A stretch of 64,000 nucleotides of DNA from Luscinia megarhynchos (taxonomy: Eukaryota > Chordata > Aves > Passeriformes > Turdidae). The notes beneath the pieces were generated by a model that saw only the letters and a program-made list of their open reading frames with translations, searched no databases and was not told where the DNA came from. Location of the stretch: positions 6,482,374 to 6,546,373 of the forward strand of contig CM067589.1 of NCBI GenBank assembly GCA_034336665.1, in the 5' to 3' direction. Below, piece by piece: positions 1 through 10,009 of this stretch; the stretch's first letter is position 1; every line of letters begins with the position of its first letter. Made by a program: the position numbers and the translations under genes.

Positions 1-2198
1 AAAATTTTTTTGAACAAAAAGTTGTACTTCTCCTTCACTTTAGTCTAATAAAGCCACAGGAGGAGTCCTGAATTCTAAAATGTAATTGGCCTAAAATAAT
101 ATGAGATGTTCATGCAGTACATTAAAGACCTCTGAAAGAGCAGCCACAATTTCTGAGCGATGCACCTGAATCCTTAGGACAACAGAGATAAACATCAGAA
201 ACCCTTCTGCCAGCCAACATTCACATTCCTGTAAAAAACCTCAGGGAGACATCAGCATTTACTGTATATCATGGAATTCCAAATAATGATAGGAACAACT
301 AAGGCTTCCTATAATCCTTACTCCACACATTGGTCTTTTCAGAGCCCACACAACTTGGCAGCCAATTGCCTTTCATGCCAGGAGCTCTTGGATATGAGGC
401 ACTTGTGAGAATTTAAGCCCAAGGCTGTTTTACCTCCTTCCTCCTCTGTCCCCAGGGCAGTGGAATTACTTACCTGGGGACACTGCCAGTGTGGTGCCCG
501 TGTCAAACCAGATCTGCTCAAAGCAGGCAGTTACAGACCTGTCTCAAAACTCCTCAGCACTGTGAGCTCTTCTCTGAGCTCTGCAGTCCTGCCCCAAGTC
601 AGTCAGTGGAAGTGCACTGGAGAATTGGACACTTGGCAGAAGATTTGAGCCAGAGTGCTGCCCAAACAGGGGAATAAGTTATCCCGATCTACGTAGTGCC
701 CTGCTGGTGTTTGGGGATCATGGAATAATGGTGCTATGCAGAGTCAGCCCAGTTGTTCCTGGGAAACCTTTCTGAGCAGATCCAAGCTGCTGATGATTTG
801 GCTTGAAAGCCTGGCTGGAATGAGAGTGCACTCATGGGATTATTGCAGATGAAAATCCATACAGTTAGCCCAAACCATTAAATTCCTTTTTTCACGTCCA
901 CCTCAATTTTAAATGAAATTTTAGAAATAAAGAAATGTCACTTACTTGGTAGAACTGTGAGAGTCGTCCCCGGTCCAAATATAAGCTTCTCTGTGCTCAC
1001 ATTGCTAAGCCATATTCCAATAACTCACTCTTGCTTCAGAGTGCTCAAAAGTGTTGTAAAGCAGGAGATGAAAAGCCAAATATGAGTCCTAATTATCCAT
1101 GGGTGCAAGTCCATGAGATTATCCAGAGGGAGACTTACTTTCAAAACTGGAAAGGAAAAAAGTTAATTGAATACTTAAATGATTTCAAATAGCTTTAATG
1201 ACTACAGAATTTTCAACTTCTCCCTTTCTTCTACCCATGAGCTCTTTTATATGTCCAGGATAAAAGGCAATATAGAAATAATTTTCTATTTCTTTTCTTA
1301 ATCATTACAGTCACCGTTCTCCTTTCTTTCCCAAAATATCTTACCCTTTTCCTCTCTTTTTGTTTTTGTACAGGTCCCTATGCTGTTCATATCATTGTGG
1401 TACTCCAGGCCCCAAACACAGTGATATATTTCATAGCAAAAACTGTCTCTACTTCATGACACAGAATTTTGGATTGTACAGGCAGTCACATGACTTCTTC
1501 AGTGGTTTTACACCCAACGTACCACCTGAAGAAGCACCATATGGCTTTCAAGGAAGGATCTAAAATAGTATCTGAAATCTTGAGCTGCGACTGAGAACTT
1601 GGGGATTACATGACACTTCTGAAAAGTTGGATGGAGTTAAGCTGGATAGAAAGCTGGAAAATTATCAGTTTGTCATTTCAAAGCATTTCTGAAAGTTCTT
1701 CTGACTTGCAGGAACCTGTCTGCTTTTTGCCCTTTGTTTCTGCGCTCAGAAGCAGGAGGAACGTGCCCTCTGGGCTCTTAGAATTGGTGTCTGAGGATCA
1801 TTTAGTACATTAGAAAGTCTTTATGTTGTTTTAGGTAAGAGGAGAAAGTTGGCAAAATGATTGTTGTGTAGAGGCACAGAAACCTTGGGAGTGAGGATCA
1901 AAGAATAAAGGAGGTGTTGCACATTGACCAAATCCTTTATGTATTCAACTTCTGTATCATAAACCCTTGATGGCCAGCATCAGACTCAACTTCTGAGACT
2001 CTGCAGTTTCAAGAGCCCATCCTGGTCTTCTGTAGCAAAGAATGGGCTTGTTGAGTCTTTGCCCATCAGGAATGTTGGTACAAAACAAGTGAGGAATAAT
2101 AAGAACAGGACAGGCTTCAAAAAATGAAAAAGCAAAGGGCTGAAAGGGATGCACTGTGAGAGTGTGCATGCACATGAGGAATATCTGTGGGGTAAAAG
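1..2198. other. gene-free, A/T-rich interval
   Basis: No V exon, splice-bounded exon or recognisable transposon protein was seen on either strand. Open frames here are short (about 60-100 codons), overlap one another and show no family motif. The sequence is A/T-rich unique-looking DNA up to the target-site duplication of the LTR element at 2199-2203. Confidence 0.5.
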
Positions 2199-2203
2199 AA
2201 AAT

Positions 2204-2521
2204 TGGTTGCATCTAAGGTGTTGCTTGGGGTGAAATCAGCAGGAAAGGCCTTTGCAGGGTTTACAGGAAGGTTTATTTCAGCCACGCATGAATTCAGAGT
2301 TAAGGGAACAAAGGCGAGGGCTTTTTGGGTGGGTCCAGGTTTAGCACATGGGATGAGCAGGAGGGAAAAGCCTCAGGGACCAATTACTAAGGGACATGGG
2401 GCTGCTACAAGGGAAGGGCCAAGGCAAAGGACCAACAGGAAATTAGGGTGGAAGTGAGGGAAAGGTTAACAGACAGGGAAAGGGTACGGGGTTTGTTTTA
2501 ACTGGGAACTGGGTCTCCACA
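2204..2521 (-). repeat. 3' LTR of the element
   Basis: This is the downstream LTR in the element's own orientation. It starts TGTGGAGACC at 2521 and ends CAACCA at 2204. It carries the antisense AATAAA-like tttatt near 2272 expected for an LTR polyadenylation signal, and is closely similar along its whole length to 4071-4386. Confidence 0.85.
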
Positions 2522-2522
2522 A

Positions 2523-2536
2523 CCCCCCTTTTCTTT
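2523..2536 (-). promoter_or_regulatory. Polypurine tract
   Basis: On the minus strand this reads AAAGAAAAGGGGGG, directly preceding the 3' LTR start. This is the place and composition of a plus-strand primer tract in LTR elements. Confidence 0.75.
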
Positions 2537-3313
2537 ATTAATTAAGAAGGCTTTTTCAAGAATATTAAAATTAAATTATTAAGGTAACTAAAAAGCACAA
2601 AATAAAACAATTTTTAAAATGCAAGCTATTTTTTTGAGTCCTTAGTGTAAAAAGAAATTTTTTAAGCATCTTGGAACTGGTAGGAAAAGGCATGAAGTTT
2701 TTCAGCAGGGCTTGTCAGGAAACTGAGGCAGGAAAGGGATTCTTCAGCATGGACTGGCACTCTGGTAGCTGTTAGTAATGTGGTTAGCAAAATGGAAGTG
2801 CTGTATCTGTTGAGATTCTAAATAGAAATCATTAATTTTGAAGAAAAAACAAAGATTGTTACTTTGAGAAATTTTTCTTTTTTCTTTCCCCACCCCCCAA
2901 ATTATTCCCCAATTTGTATTAAAAAGAAATTTTGGGAAAACAGATTGGTGGCTGGGTAGCAAAGGCAGGGAGAAGCATGGCAGTGGGAGAGAAACTTTGG
3001 AAGGGAAAGGGGGTTAGGAATTTGAGGAAACATAAGAAATGAGTAATTGGATTTGGGGAAATTTTGAAAGGACTTATTTTGTGGATGGATAAACGGAAAA
3101 GAGGGAGGGAAGTAGGGAAACAATAGGGATTGGGGGAAGGCACTTATTTGTTTGGCAGGTTTTGCAGATGGAGGATTAGACTTTTTGTTGTAGGACAGGT
3201 GAATGGTCTTTGCTGCTGGTTTTTCTTTCGGGTTTGTGCTGTAACTTAAAGGCTGTTGGCTTTGGTTGTTGTGTAAAGGACAAGGTTTTTTAGTAGCTAA
3301 AAAATAACTGCAG

Positions 3314-3665
3314 TTTGGTGCATAGATGCTTCCTTTCACTGGAGATTTATTAGATCCAGTAACATTTTTTGCTTGGAGACCCCTTTTTCCCTGTACTATA
3401 TCAAATTCCACTAATTCTTTATCTTTGAAAATGTGGAGACATTTTTTAGGGTAATTTTTTTATTGCAGTTTGCTGAACAAACACACCTTCTTTGGTATCA
3501 TTTTGGGTGATAAATCCCTATTTGTTTTTTACATTGAACCATTTCACAGTTCCTAAGACTTTTTTAGCAATGATGTTTTAATTTTTGCTGGTGAGTTTGT
3601 GTTTGTGGCTGTGCTGCTGGAGGTGCTGGTGCTGGCAGGGCTGTTTTTGTTGCCGGCAGGCAGCG
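3314..3665 (-). pseudogene. Decayed Y-box-type cold-shock domain inside LTR element
   Basis: Read on the minus strand, two frames together resemble a vertebrate Y-box protein. An Ala/Pro-rich lead-in (about 3580-3665) is followed by the RNP1-type strand GTVKWFN, then NDTKE, VFVQQTAIKK, VEFDIVQG, KGSIYAPN. The stretch is broken by an in-frame stop near 3518-3520 and by a frame change near 3440-3450. It is therefore not expressible as one domain. Known family role: Y-box cold-shock domains bind RNA and single-stranded DNA. It lies between the gag-like remnant and the polypurine tract, fully inside the LTR element, so it was either captured as cargo or inserted as a retrocopy. No C-terminal basic/aromatic repeats of Y-box proteins were recognised downstream; that part is A/T-rich and low in complexity on this strand. 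Confidence 0.75.
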
Positions 3666-3671
3666 GCAGGG

Positions 3672-3977
3672 CTAGAAGAGTGCGGAACGTAGAGTTTTTA
3701 CTACTGGAAAGACTTCACTTTGCAATTTTCCCGCAGCTTCATTTAAAAAGTTATTATTTAGAAATAATTTTTGTGAAACATCAGGAAAATTTTCACACAG
3801 CCAGCGAACTAAAAGCTTCAGATCCCCTTTAAAAACTGAAAATTGCTGCAACGAAGAATGTTTCTCAATTGAAGGCAAATTTCCTGCTGTGAGCAGATGT
3901 ATCTTACTGGCATTTTTCACTTCAAGTTTGTTCCCAGCACGTGAGAGTAAAAGGAGAAAAAACAAAGAGTGCTGCAA
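3672..3977 (-). pseudogene. Gag-matrix-like remnant of LTR element
   Basis: About 100 codons are open on the minus strand, but no ATG starts them. The translated stretch includes LKLLVRWLCENFPDV, a helical, Trp-containing pattern like the N-terminal matrix part of retroviral Gag, at the right place just after the 5' LTR and primer site. It then runs into a stop and the Y-box-like region. No capsid, zinc-knuckle or pol motif follows. Assignment rests on position and one weak motif, so it is tentative. Confidence 0.4.
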
Positions 3978-4050
3978 AGTTTGAAACTCACCACAGTAAG
4001 ATTAAAAACAGTCTTGGGCTGGTTAATGTAGATGCATTTACGGAAAAGAG

Positions 4051-4068
4051 TCCCGATTCGAAGCGCCA
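4051..4068 (-). promoter_or_regulatory. Primer-binding-site-like sequence
   Basis: Two bases inside the 5' LTR the minus strand reads TGGCGCTTCGAATCGGGA. TGG at the first position is diagnostic of complementarity to a tRNA 3' CCA end. The TGGCGC start resembles lysine-tRNA primer sites but the rest diverges, so the tRNA species is not assigned. Confidence 0.6.
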
Positions 4069-4070
4069 TT

Positions 4071-4386
4071 TGTTGCATCAAAGGTGTTGCTTGGGGTGAA
4101 ATCAGCAGGAAAGGCCTTTGCAGGGTTTACAGAAAGGTTTATTTCAGCCACGCATGAATTCAGAGTTCAGGGAACAAAGGTGAGGGCTTTTTGGGTGGGT
4201 CCAGGTTTAGCACATGGGATGAGCAGGCGGGAAAAGCCTCAGGACCAATTACTAAGGGACACGGGGGTGCTACAAGGGAAGGGCCAAGGCAAAGGACCAA
4301 CAGGAAATTAGGGTGGGAGTGAGGGAAAGGTTGACAGACAGGGAAAGGGTACGGGGTTTGTTTTAATTGGGAACTGGGTCTCCACA
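4071..4386 (-). repeat. 5' LTR of the element
   Basis: This is the upstream LTR in the element's orientation, starting TGTGGAGACC at 4386 and ending TGCAACA at 4071. It is a near-copy of 2204-2521 with scattered substitutions and a few short indels. It is separated by two bases from the primer-binding-site-like stretch. Confidence 0.85.
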
Positions 4387-4626
4387 AAAATCATCTGGGC
4401 TTCTGGGAAATGACCATGGCTGAGTGCCTTTACAGTGCCTGTGCAGAAACACATGGAGTAGAGGAGAAAACACGAGACGTCAGAGCTCCACCAGTCAGTG
4501 CAGGGCAATGGAGATGCTGAAGGAGAGCAGAGAGAAATGGTGGGACAGCTCACGTGAGGCAAGAAGGGAAATGTGTGGTGCAGTGCAGATCAGGGCACAT
4601 GGGCAGAGCTCCTCTCCAAGGGAAGA

Positions 4627-5088
4627 TCCTGGGTTGGGTTGGGTTGGCATGGATTGGCTTGCCTTGGCTTGGCTTGGCTTGGGCTGGGTTGGGTTGGGTT
4701 GGGTCGGGCTGGGCTGGGCTGGGCTGGGTTGGGCTGAGCTGGGCTGGGCTGGGTTGGGCTGGGCTGGGCTGGGTCTGGGGTGGGTTGGGTTGGGCTGAGT
4801 GGGCTGGGCTGGGCTGGGATTGGGCTGGGTTGGGTTGATTTGGGCTGGGCTAGCTGGGCTGGGTTGGGCTGGGCTGGGTTGGGCTGGGCTGGGCTGGGTG
4901 GGCTGGGTTGGGTCGGGCTGGGCTGGGTTGGGTTGGATTGGGTTGGGTTGGGTTGGATTGGGTTTGATTGGGCTGGGCTGCGTTGATTTGGGTTGGGTTG
5001 GGTTGGGTTGGGTTGGGTTGGGTTGGGTTGAGTTGGGATGGGTTGGGATGGGTTGGGTTGGGTTGGGCTGGGTTAGGTTGGGTTGGAA
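4627..5088. repeat. (TGGGY)n / GGGTTGGGCT minisatellite
   Basis: About 460 bp is made of five-base units tgggt and tgggc in irregular order, with a few variants (tggat, tgagt, tgatt). The C-poor strand is the plus strand, giving a strong G-run asymmetry. Open frames on both strands (GWVGLG- and PTQPNP-type) are products of the repeat, not genes. Confidence 0.95.
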
Positions 5089-5089
5089 G

Positions 5090-5465
5090 GGTCCATAAAG
5101 ATCATCCAGTTCCAATCACCCTGACATGGGCAGGACCACCTTCCACTATCCCAGGTTGCTCCAAGCACAGTCCATCTTGGCCTTGGACACTTCAGGGATG
5201 GAGAGGTTGCAGCTGCTCTGGGAAACCTGTGCCAGAGCATCACGAGCCTCACAGCCAAAAATTCCTTCCCTAATATCCCATCTAACCCTGCCCTCTGGCA
5301 GTGAGAAGCCATTCTGCCATGTCCTGTCACTCGAGGCACTCTTCCAAACTCTGTCTCCAGCTCTCTTGGAGCCCCTTAGGCACTGGAAGGGGCTCTGAGG
5401 TCTCCCCAGAATCTCCTCTGCAAGCTGGGCACCTCCATCTCTCTCAGCCTTTGAGTTCTAAATCT
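5090..5465 (-). mobile_element. CR1 LINE 3' end, antisense
   Basis: The plus strand reads like the reverse complement of an avian CR1 3' region: 'gaagggtcc', 'aagatcatccag', 'gggcaggacca', 'aggttgctcc', 'acttcagggatggag', 'aaaattccttccctaatatcc', 'ggtctcccca'. The element end abuts the minisatellite, whose unit is similar to the CR1 terminal ggttgg motif. Confidence 0.8.
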
Positions 5466-7880
5466 GTGGGCTGGAGGCAGAGCTGTGGGATCATGGAGAT
5501 GTGGTGGGAGACCTTCCAGGAGCACTGCAGTGACTGAAGCCAGGCTTCAGGGAAGACAGGCTGGGAAGGCAAGGGGTGGGCATTGTCCTTTCTCTGAGAG
5601 AACAGCTGGAATTTGTGCTTTGGGGTGTGCAATGAGCCAGGATGGGTCAGGATTAGAGGCCACATCAGCAACACTCTGGTGGGTGGCTGCTACACATCAC
5701 CTGATGGGGAAGAAAAAGGCAAGTTTGAATGGGACATTCCCTTGCTCTGCTCCTCACGGGTGCATTTGAGTACCCACTTGTTCAACTGGAGCTGGTGGTC
5801 AAACATCTAAAATTATCTGTTTGCAAGAGCCAAAATCTCAGGTTGAACGGTAAAGAAATTGGTCTTGGTAAAAATGTTTTTTCTGATGTTTGAGTAATTC
5901 TGGGAACCAAATTCATGCATGTGCACAGAGTTGTCTGAGGAAGAGCAAACGAGGTGGGGCCAGCATGTTTCCTCCTTCAAGAGAAGGGAGGGACTCAGTT
6001 TGTGTGTGGTGGTTCAGTTGTTTTCACTCACTGTGGTACGTAGTTCACACTGTGCTAGACAGTTCTACAAAATCATTTGGGGTTTTTTTTTCAGTGTCAG
6101 GTGATGTCTTCTCTTTCATGCCTTTGAAGTGCTGGCTCTTCCTCTACATTGCTCTACCTCTGAACATTTAACACTGCTCCAGAGGATGCTTTACACAAAA
6201 AATAACACCTGGTTATGGATGCCTTGGAGACAGTACAGGTGATCATAGAAAATCAGATACTGAAAGTGAAACAGTAAGTCACTGTCCATCCACTATGGAC
6301 AGGATAGCTAAAAGCAGTGATTTGAAGAGAGCTGGAATATCTCCCTGGGGAAATCCCTGGGCTGCTGACACCTACAGAAAAATAGGGAGGTGACAGAAGA
6401 AAGCAAGTGGTATTATCTTTGTATTTGTCACTTTTGGCAGTGTTGTGTTCAATGGCTCTGACATCAACCCACTGCAGTAATTCTTCCATCAAGCCAAAGT
6501 TGGGAATTGAGGCAAAGCCTGGGGACAACTGCCTGACCCTCTGGCATCTGTAGCTCCTGTGTGGGATGCCTTGGGCACTGTGCTCAGGAACACAAGCCCA
6601 GGGATGCATTTGCACAGGTCTCCTTATGTCTTTCATGAAAGCCTACACTACTAAAGAAAGAAATGAATGCTCAGTGCTTAGAAGAAGAACAACTGTATTT
6701 ATTTACATGGAGCCAGTGCAGATGCTATAAGTGCATATTATATTATTGGCTTTTCACAGATACTAAAATGAATGCTATATGTGTAATGTTAGAAAAATTT
6801 GCTGTATTAATATAGTTTCTTTTATTTCTGCTATTAAAAAACCTTGGAAATAGTAGTGTGATAAATATATTTTTCCTGGACTATAGCACGATGATGTAAA
6901 AAGCTCTTGTTTATGAAACTAACTCAAAAAAAAATGGTAACATATAATCAGGAAATCCTTCACCTGCTAGGATTATCCTATCTGGATGAAGAGAGTGGTG
7001 ACAGACACCAGAACCCCCAGAGAAGGAATTTATTGATCATCTGGGACAAGACAGAGCCAAAAAGAGAAATAAAAAATGTTGATTTACAGGATGGAAGGGG
7101 GGGGATGTTGGGGAACTCAAAAGGAATATTTTTGAATAATACATGAAAGTCTATGAATATGCAACATGTTGACGCATTTAAAGAAGTGTTTCCTGAGTTA
7201 GGGGGTGCTCTTGGCTGAATGCCAAGCATCGAGTTGTATTGACCCTTTGCTTTATTGTCTTTCTCTCCTATCTGTCATTTTATTAAACCTTTTAAAATTT
7301 ACCAGGAAAGTGAACCTCATTTTTCACAGCAGAGGAGTTTTTCATTGTGTCCTGGGAAAGTCCATCTTAACAGTGCAGTTCCTTGTGCAGTGCCACTCTT
7401 TCCTCCGATACAATTAATTGACTATTGGTTTGTATTCCTGCAATGTTATTGTGAGACTCCCTAAACATCATGAAATATCCAAATGCAGATGAGTTCCATG
7501 TAAAAATTGTGGCTCTTTCAGGGCTCATTTTGTTTCCTTGTCACAATTTAATCACCAATGGTAACTAAGCATCAGACAGCTGCTTGCTCTTTTCCACCTG
7601 TCTTAGATGGGACAGAGAATTAGAAAGGTAAAAGTGACAAAATAACTTGAGAGCTTAATTCCACCCTCTTTCCCTGGTTCTTTCTGCCTGTGGGAGATAT
7701 TGAGAAGGAAGGAGTTAACAACACATTAATGGTTTGGGGTTTGCTTGTGGAAGACTGCCGTTGTTATTGCTGTAGCACCTCTGCATCTGTTTCTGCAAAA
7801 GACAGCTCAGACTACTCTTGACAAGTCTGGGAAGAGCCTTGCCTTGCAGCAACCACAAAAGATCTGGCTAGATTAAAGCC
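5466..7880. other. gene-free interval
   Basis: Nothing convincing on either strand. A 127-codon open frame on the minus strand (6253-6636) has no recognisable motif, leader or splice context. Sequence at 6700-7480 is A/T-rich and may include old, unidentified repeats. Confidence 0.45.
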
Positions 7881-7887
7881 CCTCCTT

Positions 7888-7926
7888 CCATTCTGTGCCG
7901 GCCCTGCCTGCGTTTCAAGCACTGTG
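7888..7926 (-). promoter_or_regulatory. 23-RSS of VH-delta segment 1
   Basis: A perfect consensus heptamer CACAGTG (7920-7926), a 23-bp spacer and nonamer ACAGAATGG (7888-7896; 5 of 9 matches). It is the only V segment in the window with a consensus heptamer. Confidence 0.8.
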
Positions 7927-8254
7927 CCCTTTTCAAGTTCTCTCATGCTGCAGAAATAGGTGGCTGTGTCTGCAGCTGCTGGCGAGAGCAGTTGCAGCCA
8001 CAGCTGGTTCCTGGAGGGGTCTGCAGAGCTGTTGACCCGGGTCTGGAAGGGTGCAGCGATGTGCTGGAGCTGTGTGAAAGGATACTGCATCACCAAGTGC
8101 TGCAGCTCTTTGCCAGGAGTCTGCCGGATCCAGTCCCACGCGTAGCTGCTGTCGGTGATGGCTACACCAGAGATGTGACAGGTGAGCGAGACAGACTCCG
8201 AGATCTTCCCTACTGCAGGGCCTGAGGCCTCCGTCCTCACCCGAGAAAGGCCAC
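7927..8254 (-). CDS. VH-delta variable segment 1 (antibody-like TRDV), V exon
   Basis: A V exon opens after a pyrimidine-rich acceptor (GGGGCTGCAG|GTGG) and stays open to the RSS. It has the immunoglobulin-fold Cys in SLTCHISG, core Trp in AWDWIRQTPGKEL, an IGHV-like FR3 (RVNSSADPSRNQLWLQL) and the second Cys in DTATYFCSM. The WIRQTPGK motif is typical of antibody heavy-chain V (clan II/IGHV4-like) rather than TCR V. Its place among TCR V segments, with a 23-bp RSS, fits VH-delta genes known from birds and other tetrapods. The exon is about 20 nt longer than the other VH-delta exons because of a longer N-terminal stretch. No leader exon in a compatible phase was found within about 450 bp upstream, so it may be non-functional or have a distant leader. 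Confidence 0.75.
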
Positions 8255-8843
8255 CTGCAGCCCCAGGAGACAAGGATAACAAACAGCAGCAGTTTAAGCA
8301 ATCAATCTGCTCCACCATGTCCCCGTGGTTCTGCTTGTGATGTCCAGGATCCAGCAGCTGCAAACCCATCTGCTCAAAAACCCTTGCTCCCTGTAGCTTC
8401 TCATATCTGGGAGAGACACACACAGCCTTCCCCATTCTCCCACTGAGCTCCCAAATGACCCTCTAGAATTCCCCATTTCCACTGCTCACCCCTCAGGCAG
8501 CAAAACCCAAGGGCTGGACTGAGTGGACATGAGTTGTGCCCAAAACCATAGCAGGACTATGCACAAACCAAACCATTTGGACTGGGTACCCATAATACTG
8601 CAAACCAAGGGCAACAGGAAAATTGCTGCAAAGCTGAAGCAGTGAGAAGTGAATTGGCATGAAACATGGGAAGAAGACAGTCATAAAGATTAGAGCTTAT
8701 ATGGGGACAGCAAAAGATAGGATGTCTCTGTTCAAATCAAACATTGTAAAATTCTGTGCTGTGTCTACACAACTCTTTCAGAGCAACTCTGAACATCTGG
8801 GAAACTTCCAGCTTCAAGGCAGGGAGCTGGAAAGCTGACAGGA

Positions 8844-8882
8844 GGTTTGTGTTCAACCTCAGCTGGATTTTGTGTCTCTGTG
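8844..8882 (-). promoter_or_regulatory. 23-RSS of VH-delta segment 2
   Basis: Heptamer CACAGAG (8876-8882), 23-bp spacer, nonamer ACACAAACC (8844-8852), which is 8 of 9 to consensus. This is the best overall RSS of the VH-delta group. Confidence 0.85.
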
Positions 8883-9555
8883 CGAACAGCACAGAAGTAG
8901 CGGGCACAGTCCCCAGCATGGAGGAGGTGCAGGCTGAGAGATGCCAGAGAGTGTGAATTGTCCCTGGACGCTGTGGCTCGACCTTTCACTGCTGACCCAA
9001 ACTGAATCTGAGATGAGTAATGGCTTATCCAGGACACCCATTCGAATCTGCCTCTGGGTGCCTGACGGTACCACCGAACATAATGATTCTCGAAGGTGAA
9101 TCCGGACCCGCGGCAGGAGAGGGTCACGGAGTCCCCGGGCGCTCGCAGCCCTCCGCCGGCCTCCTGCAGCCTCGGCTGTGCCCAGAGCCCTGCGGAGGGA
9201 GAGCGCAGCAATCGGGCAGGGGCGAGCACGGCCCGAGGCCGCTGTCCCGGGGTCCCGCTGCCCTCGGCCCGGCACAGCCTCAGCCGCACCTCGCTTCTCC
9301 GGGAAACCTCCCGTGCCCGGGGTGATGCCCTGCGAGCGCTCCCGGGGCTGGGCCGCTCCTGCTTCAGCTCTTGCGGCCGAACCCGCGGGCAGAGCCGGAG
9401 CCTGTCCCTGTCCCTGTCCCTGTCCCCGTCCCTGTCCCTCTCCCGTCCCCGTCCCTCCCTCCCCGCCCCGCTCGCTGCCTCCCCGCCCGGCTCTCACCTG
9501 CCGGCCACAAGGCCAAGGCCAAGGCCAGCAGCCCCGGCCCCAGCCCGGCCGCCAT
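8883..9555 (-). CDS. VH-delta variable segment 2 (IGHV3-like TRDV), leader plus V exon
   Basis: Two exons. The leader is 9498-9555 (58 nt, MAAGLGPGLLALALALWPA then one base, donor G|GTGAGAG). The intron is 9190-9497, and the V exon is 8883-9189 after acceptor TCCGCAG. The start is the only ATG giving a hydrophobic signal peptide with a matching phase-1 junction. The V domain has LQEAGGGLRAPGDSVTLSC, GFTF, VRWYRQAP, FEWVSWIS, RATASRDN and CARYFCAV. It is antibody-VH-like (clan III) except that FR2 has WYRQ in place of WVRQ, a TCR-like residue shared with the other two clan-III copies. The FR3 end reads GDCARYF, an extra Cys next to the canonical one. The intron contains a (CCCTGT)n tract. Confidence 0.85.
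9400..9465. repeat. (CCCTGT)n-type intronic microsatellite
   Basis: Imperfect ccctgt/cccgtc hexamers within the leader intron of VH-delta segment 2. The same position in the other two clan-III VH-delta introns carries longer versions. Confidence 0.8.
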
Positions 9556-10009
9556 CGTGCCCGGCCCCGGCTCTGCGGAAGCCGCACAGGAGCCGAGCGG
9601 AGCCGCGCTCGGGCCGCTGCCGCCCGGCCCCGCCTCGCCGGGGCAGCGCCGGCGCCTCTGCCCGCCCCGACACACCCGGCCCGGGCCCCGGGCCCTGCCC
9701 CGGGCAGGAGCAGTGCCGGCCACGGCCGGGCCGCGGGCAGCGAGCGGCGCTGCGCCCTCGGAGAGCGCCTGGTGCCCGAGGGAGCCGAGCGCTCCGTGCC
9801 CGACGCGCCCAGAAATTCACCCTCGCAGCACAGAAGGTCGCTGCCCTCCGGGGCTGCCTTGGGCAAAATGCTGCCGGCAGCTGAGGGAGCTGATGGTTCC
9901 TCTCTCCTCGGCACTGCTGAGGCCACGCTTGAGAACCGGGGGCACGTCTTGAATTCCCGTAGAAGGAGTTAGATCTGTTGGAGAGAGGCCACTGGAGGTC
10001 CATGAAGAT

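Larger units (their letters stand above)
2204..4386 (-). mobile_element. Non-autonomous LTR retrotransposon with two LTRs
   Basis: Two direct repeats of about 317 bp (2204-2521 and 4071-4386) begin TGTGGAG and end in CA when read on the minus strand. They flank about 1.55 kb of internal DNA. A 5-bp target duplication aaaat lies immediately outside both ends (2199-2203 and 4387-4391). Just inside the upstream LTR is a TGGCGC-starting primer-binding-site-like stretch, and just before the downstream LTR is a polypurine tract. There is no protease, polymerase or envelope sequence, so mobility would have needed proteins from another element. The interior has a gag-matrix-like remnant followed by a decayed cold-shock domain. 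The LTRs differ by scattered substitutions and small indels, so the insertion is not very recent. Structure is seen directly; the assignment to an endogenous retrovirus lineage is inferred. Confidence 0.85.

Noticed and set aside
4627..5088. Interstitial telomeric repeat
   Set aside because: Vertebrate telomere repeat is TTAGGG; this array is five-base TGGGT/TGGGC with no TTAGGG run.
4495..5115. 206-codon Pro/Thr/Gln-rich frame and Gly/Trp/Leu-rich frames opposite
   Set aside because: Products of the (TGGGY)n minisatellite, not a silk- or mucin-like gene.
6253..6636. 127-codon minus-strand frame as a gene
   Set aside because: No motif, no splice or promoter context, and no paralogue in the window.
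8300..8700. Leader exon for VH-delta segment 1
   Set aside because: Candidates (ATG at ~8530 with donor GGGTGAGC, and the hydrophobic frame near 8680) do not match the required splice phase or lack a good donor.
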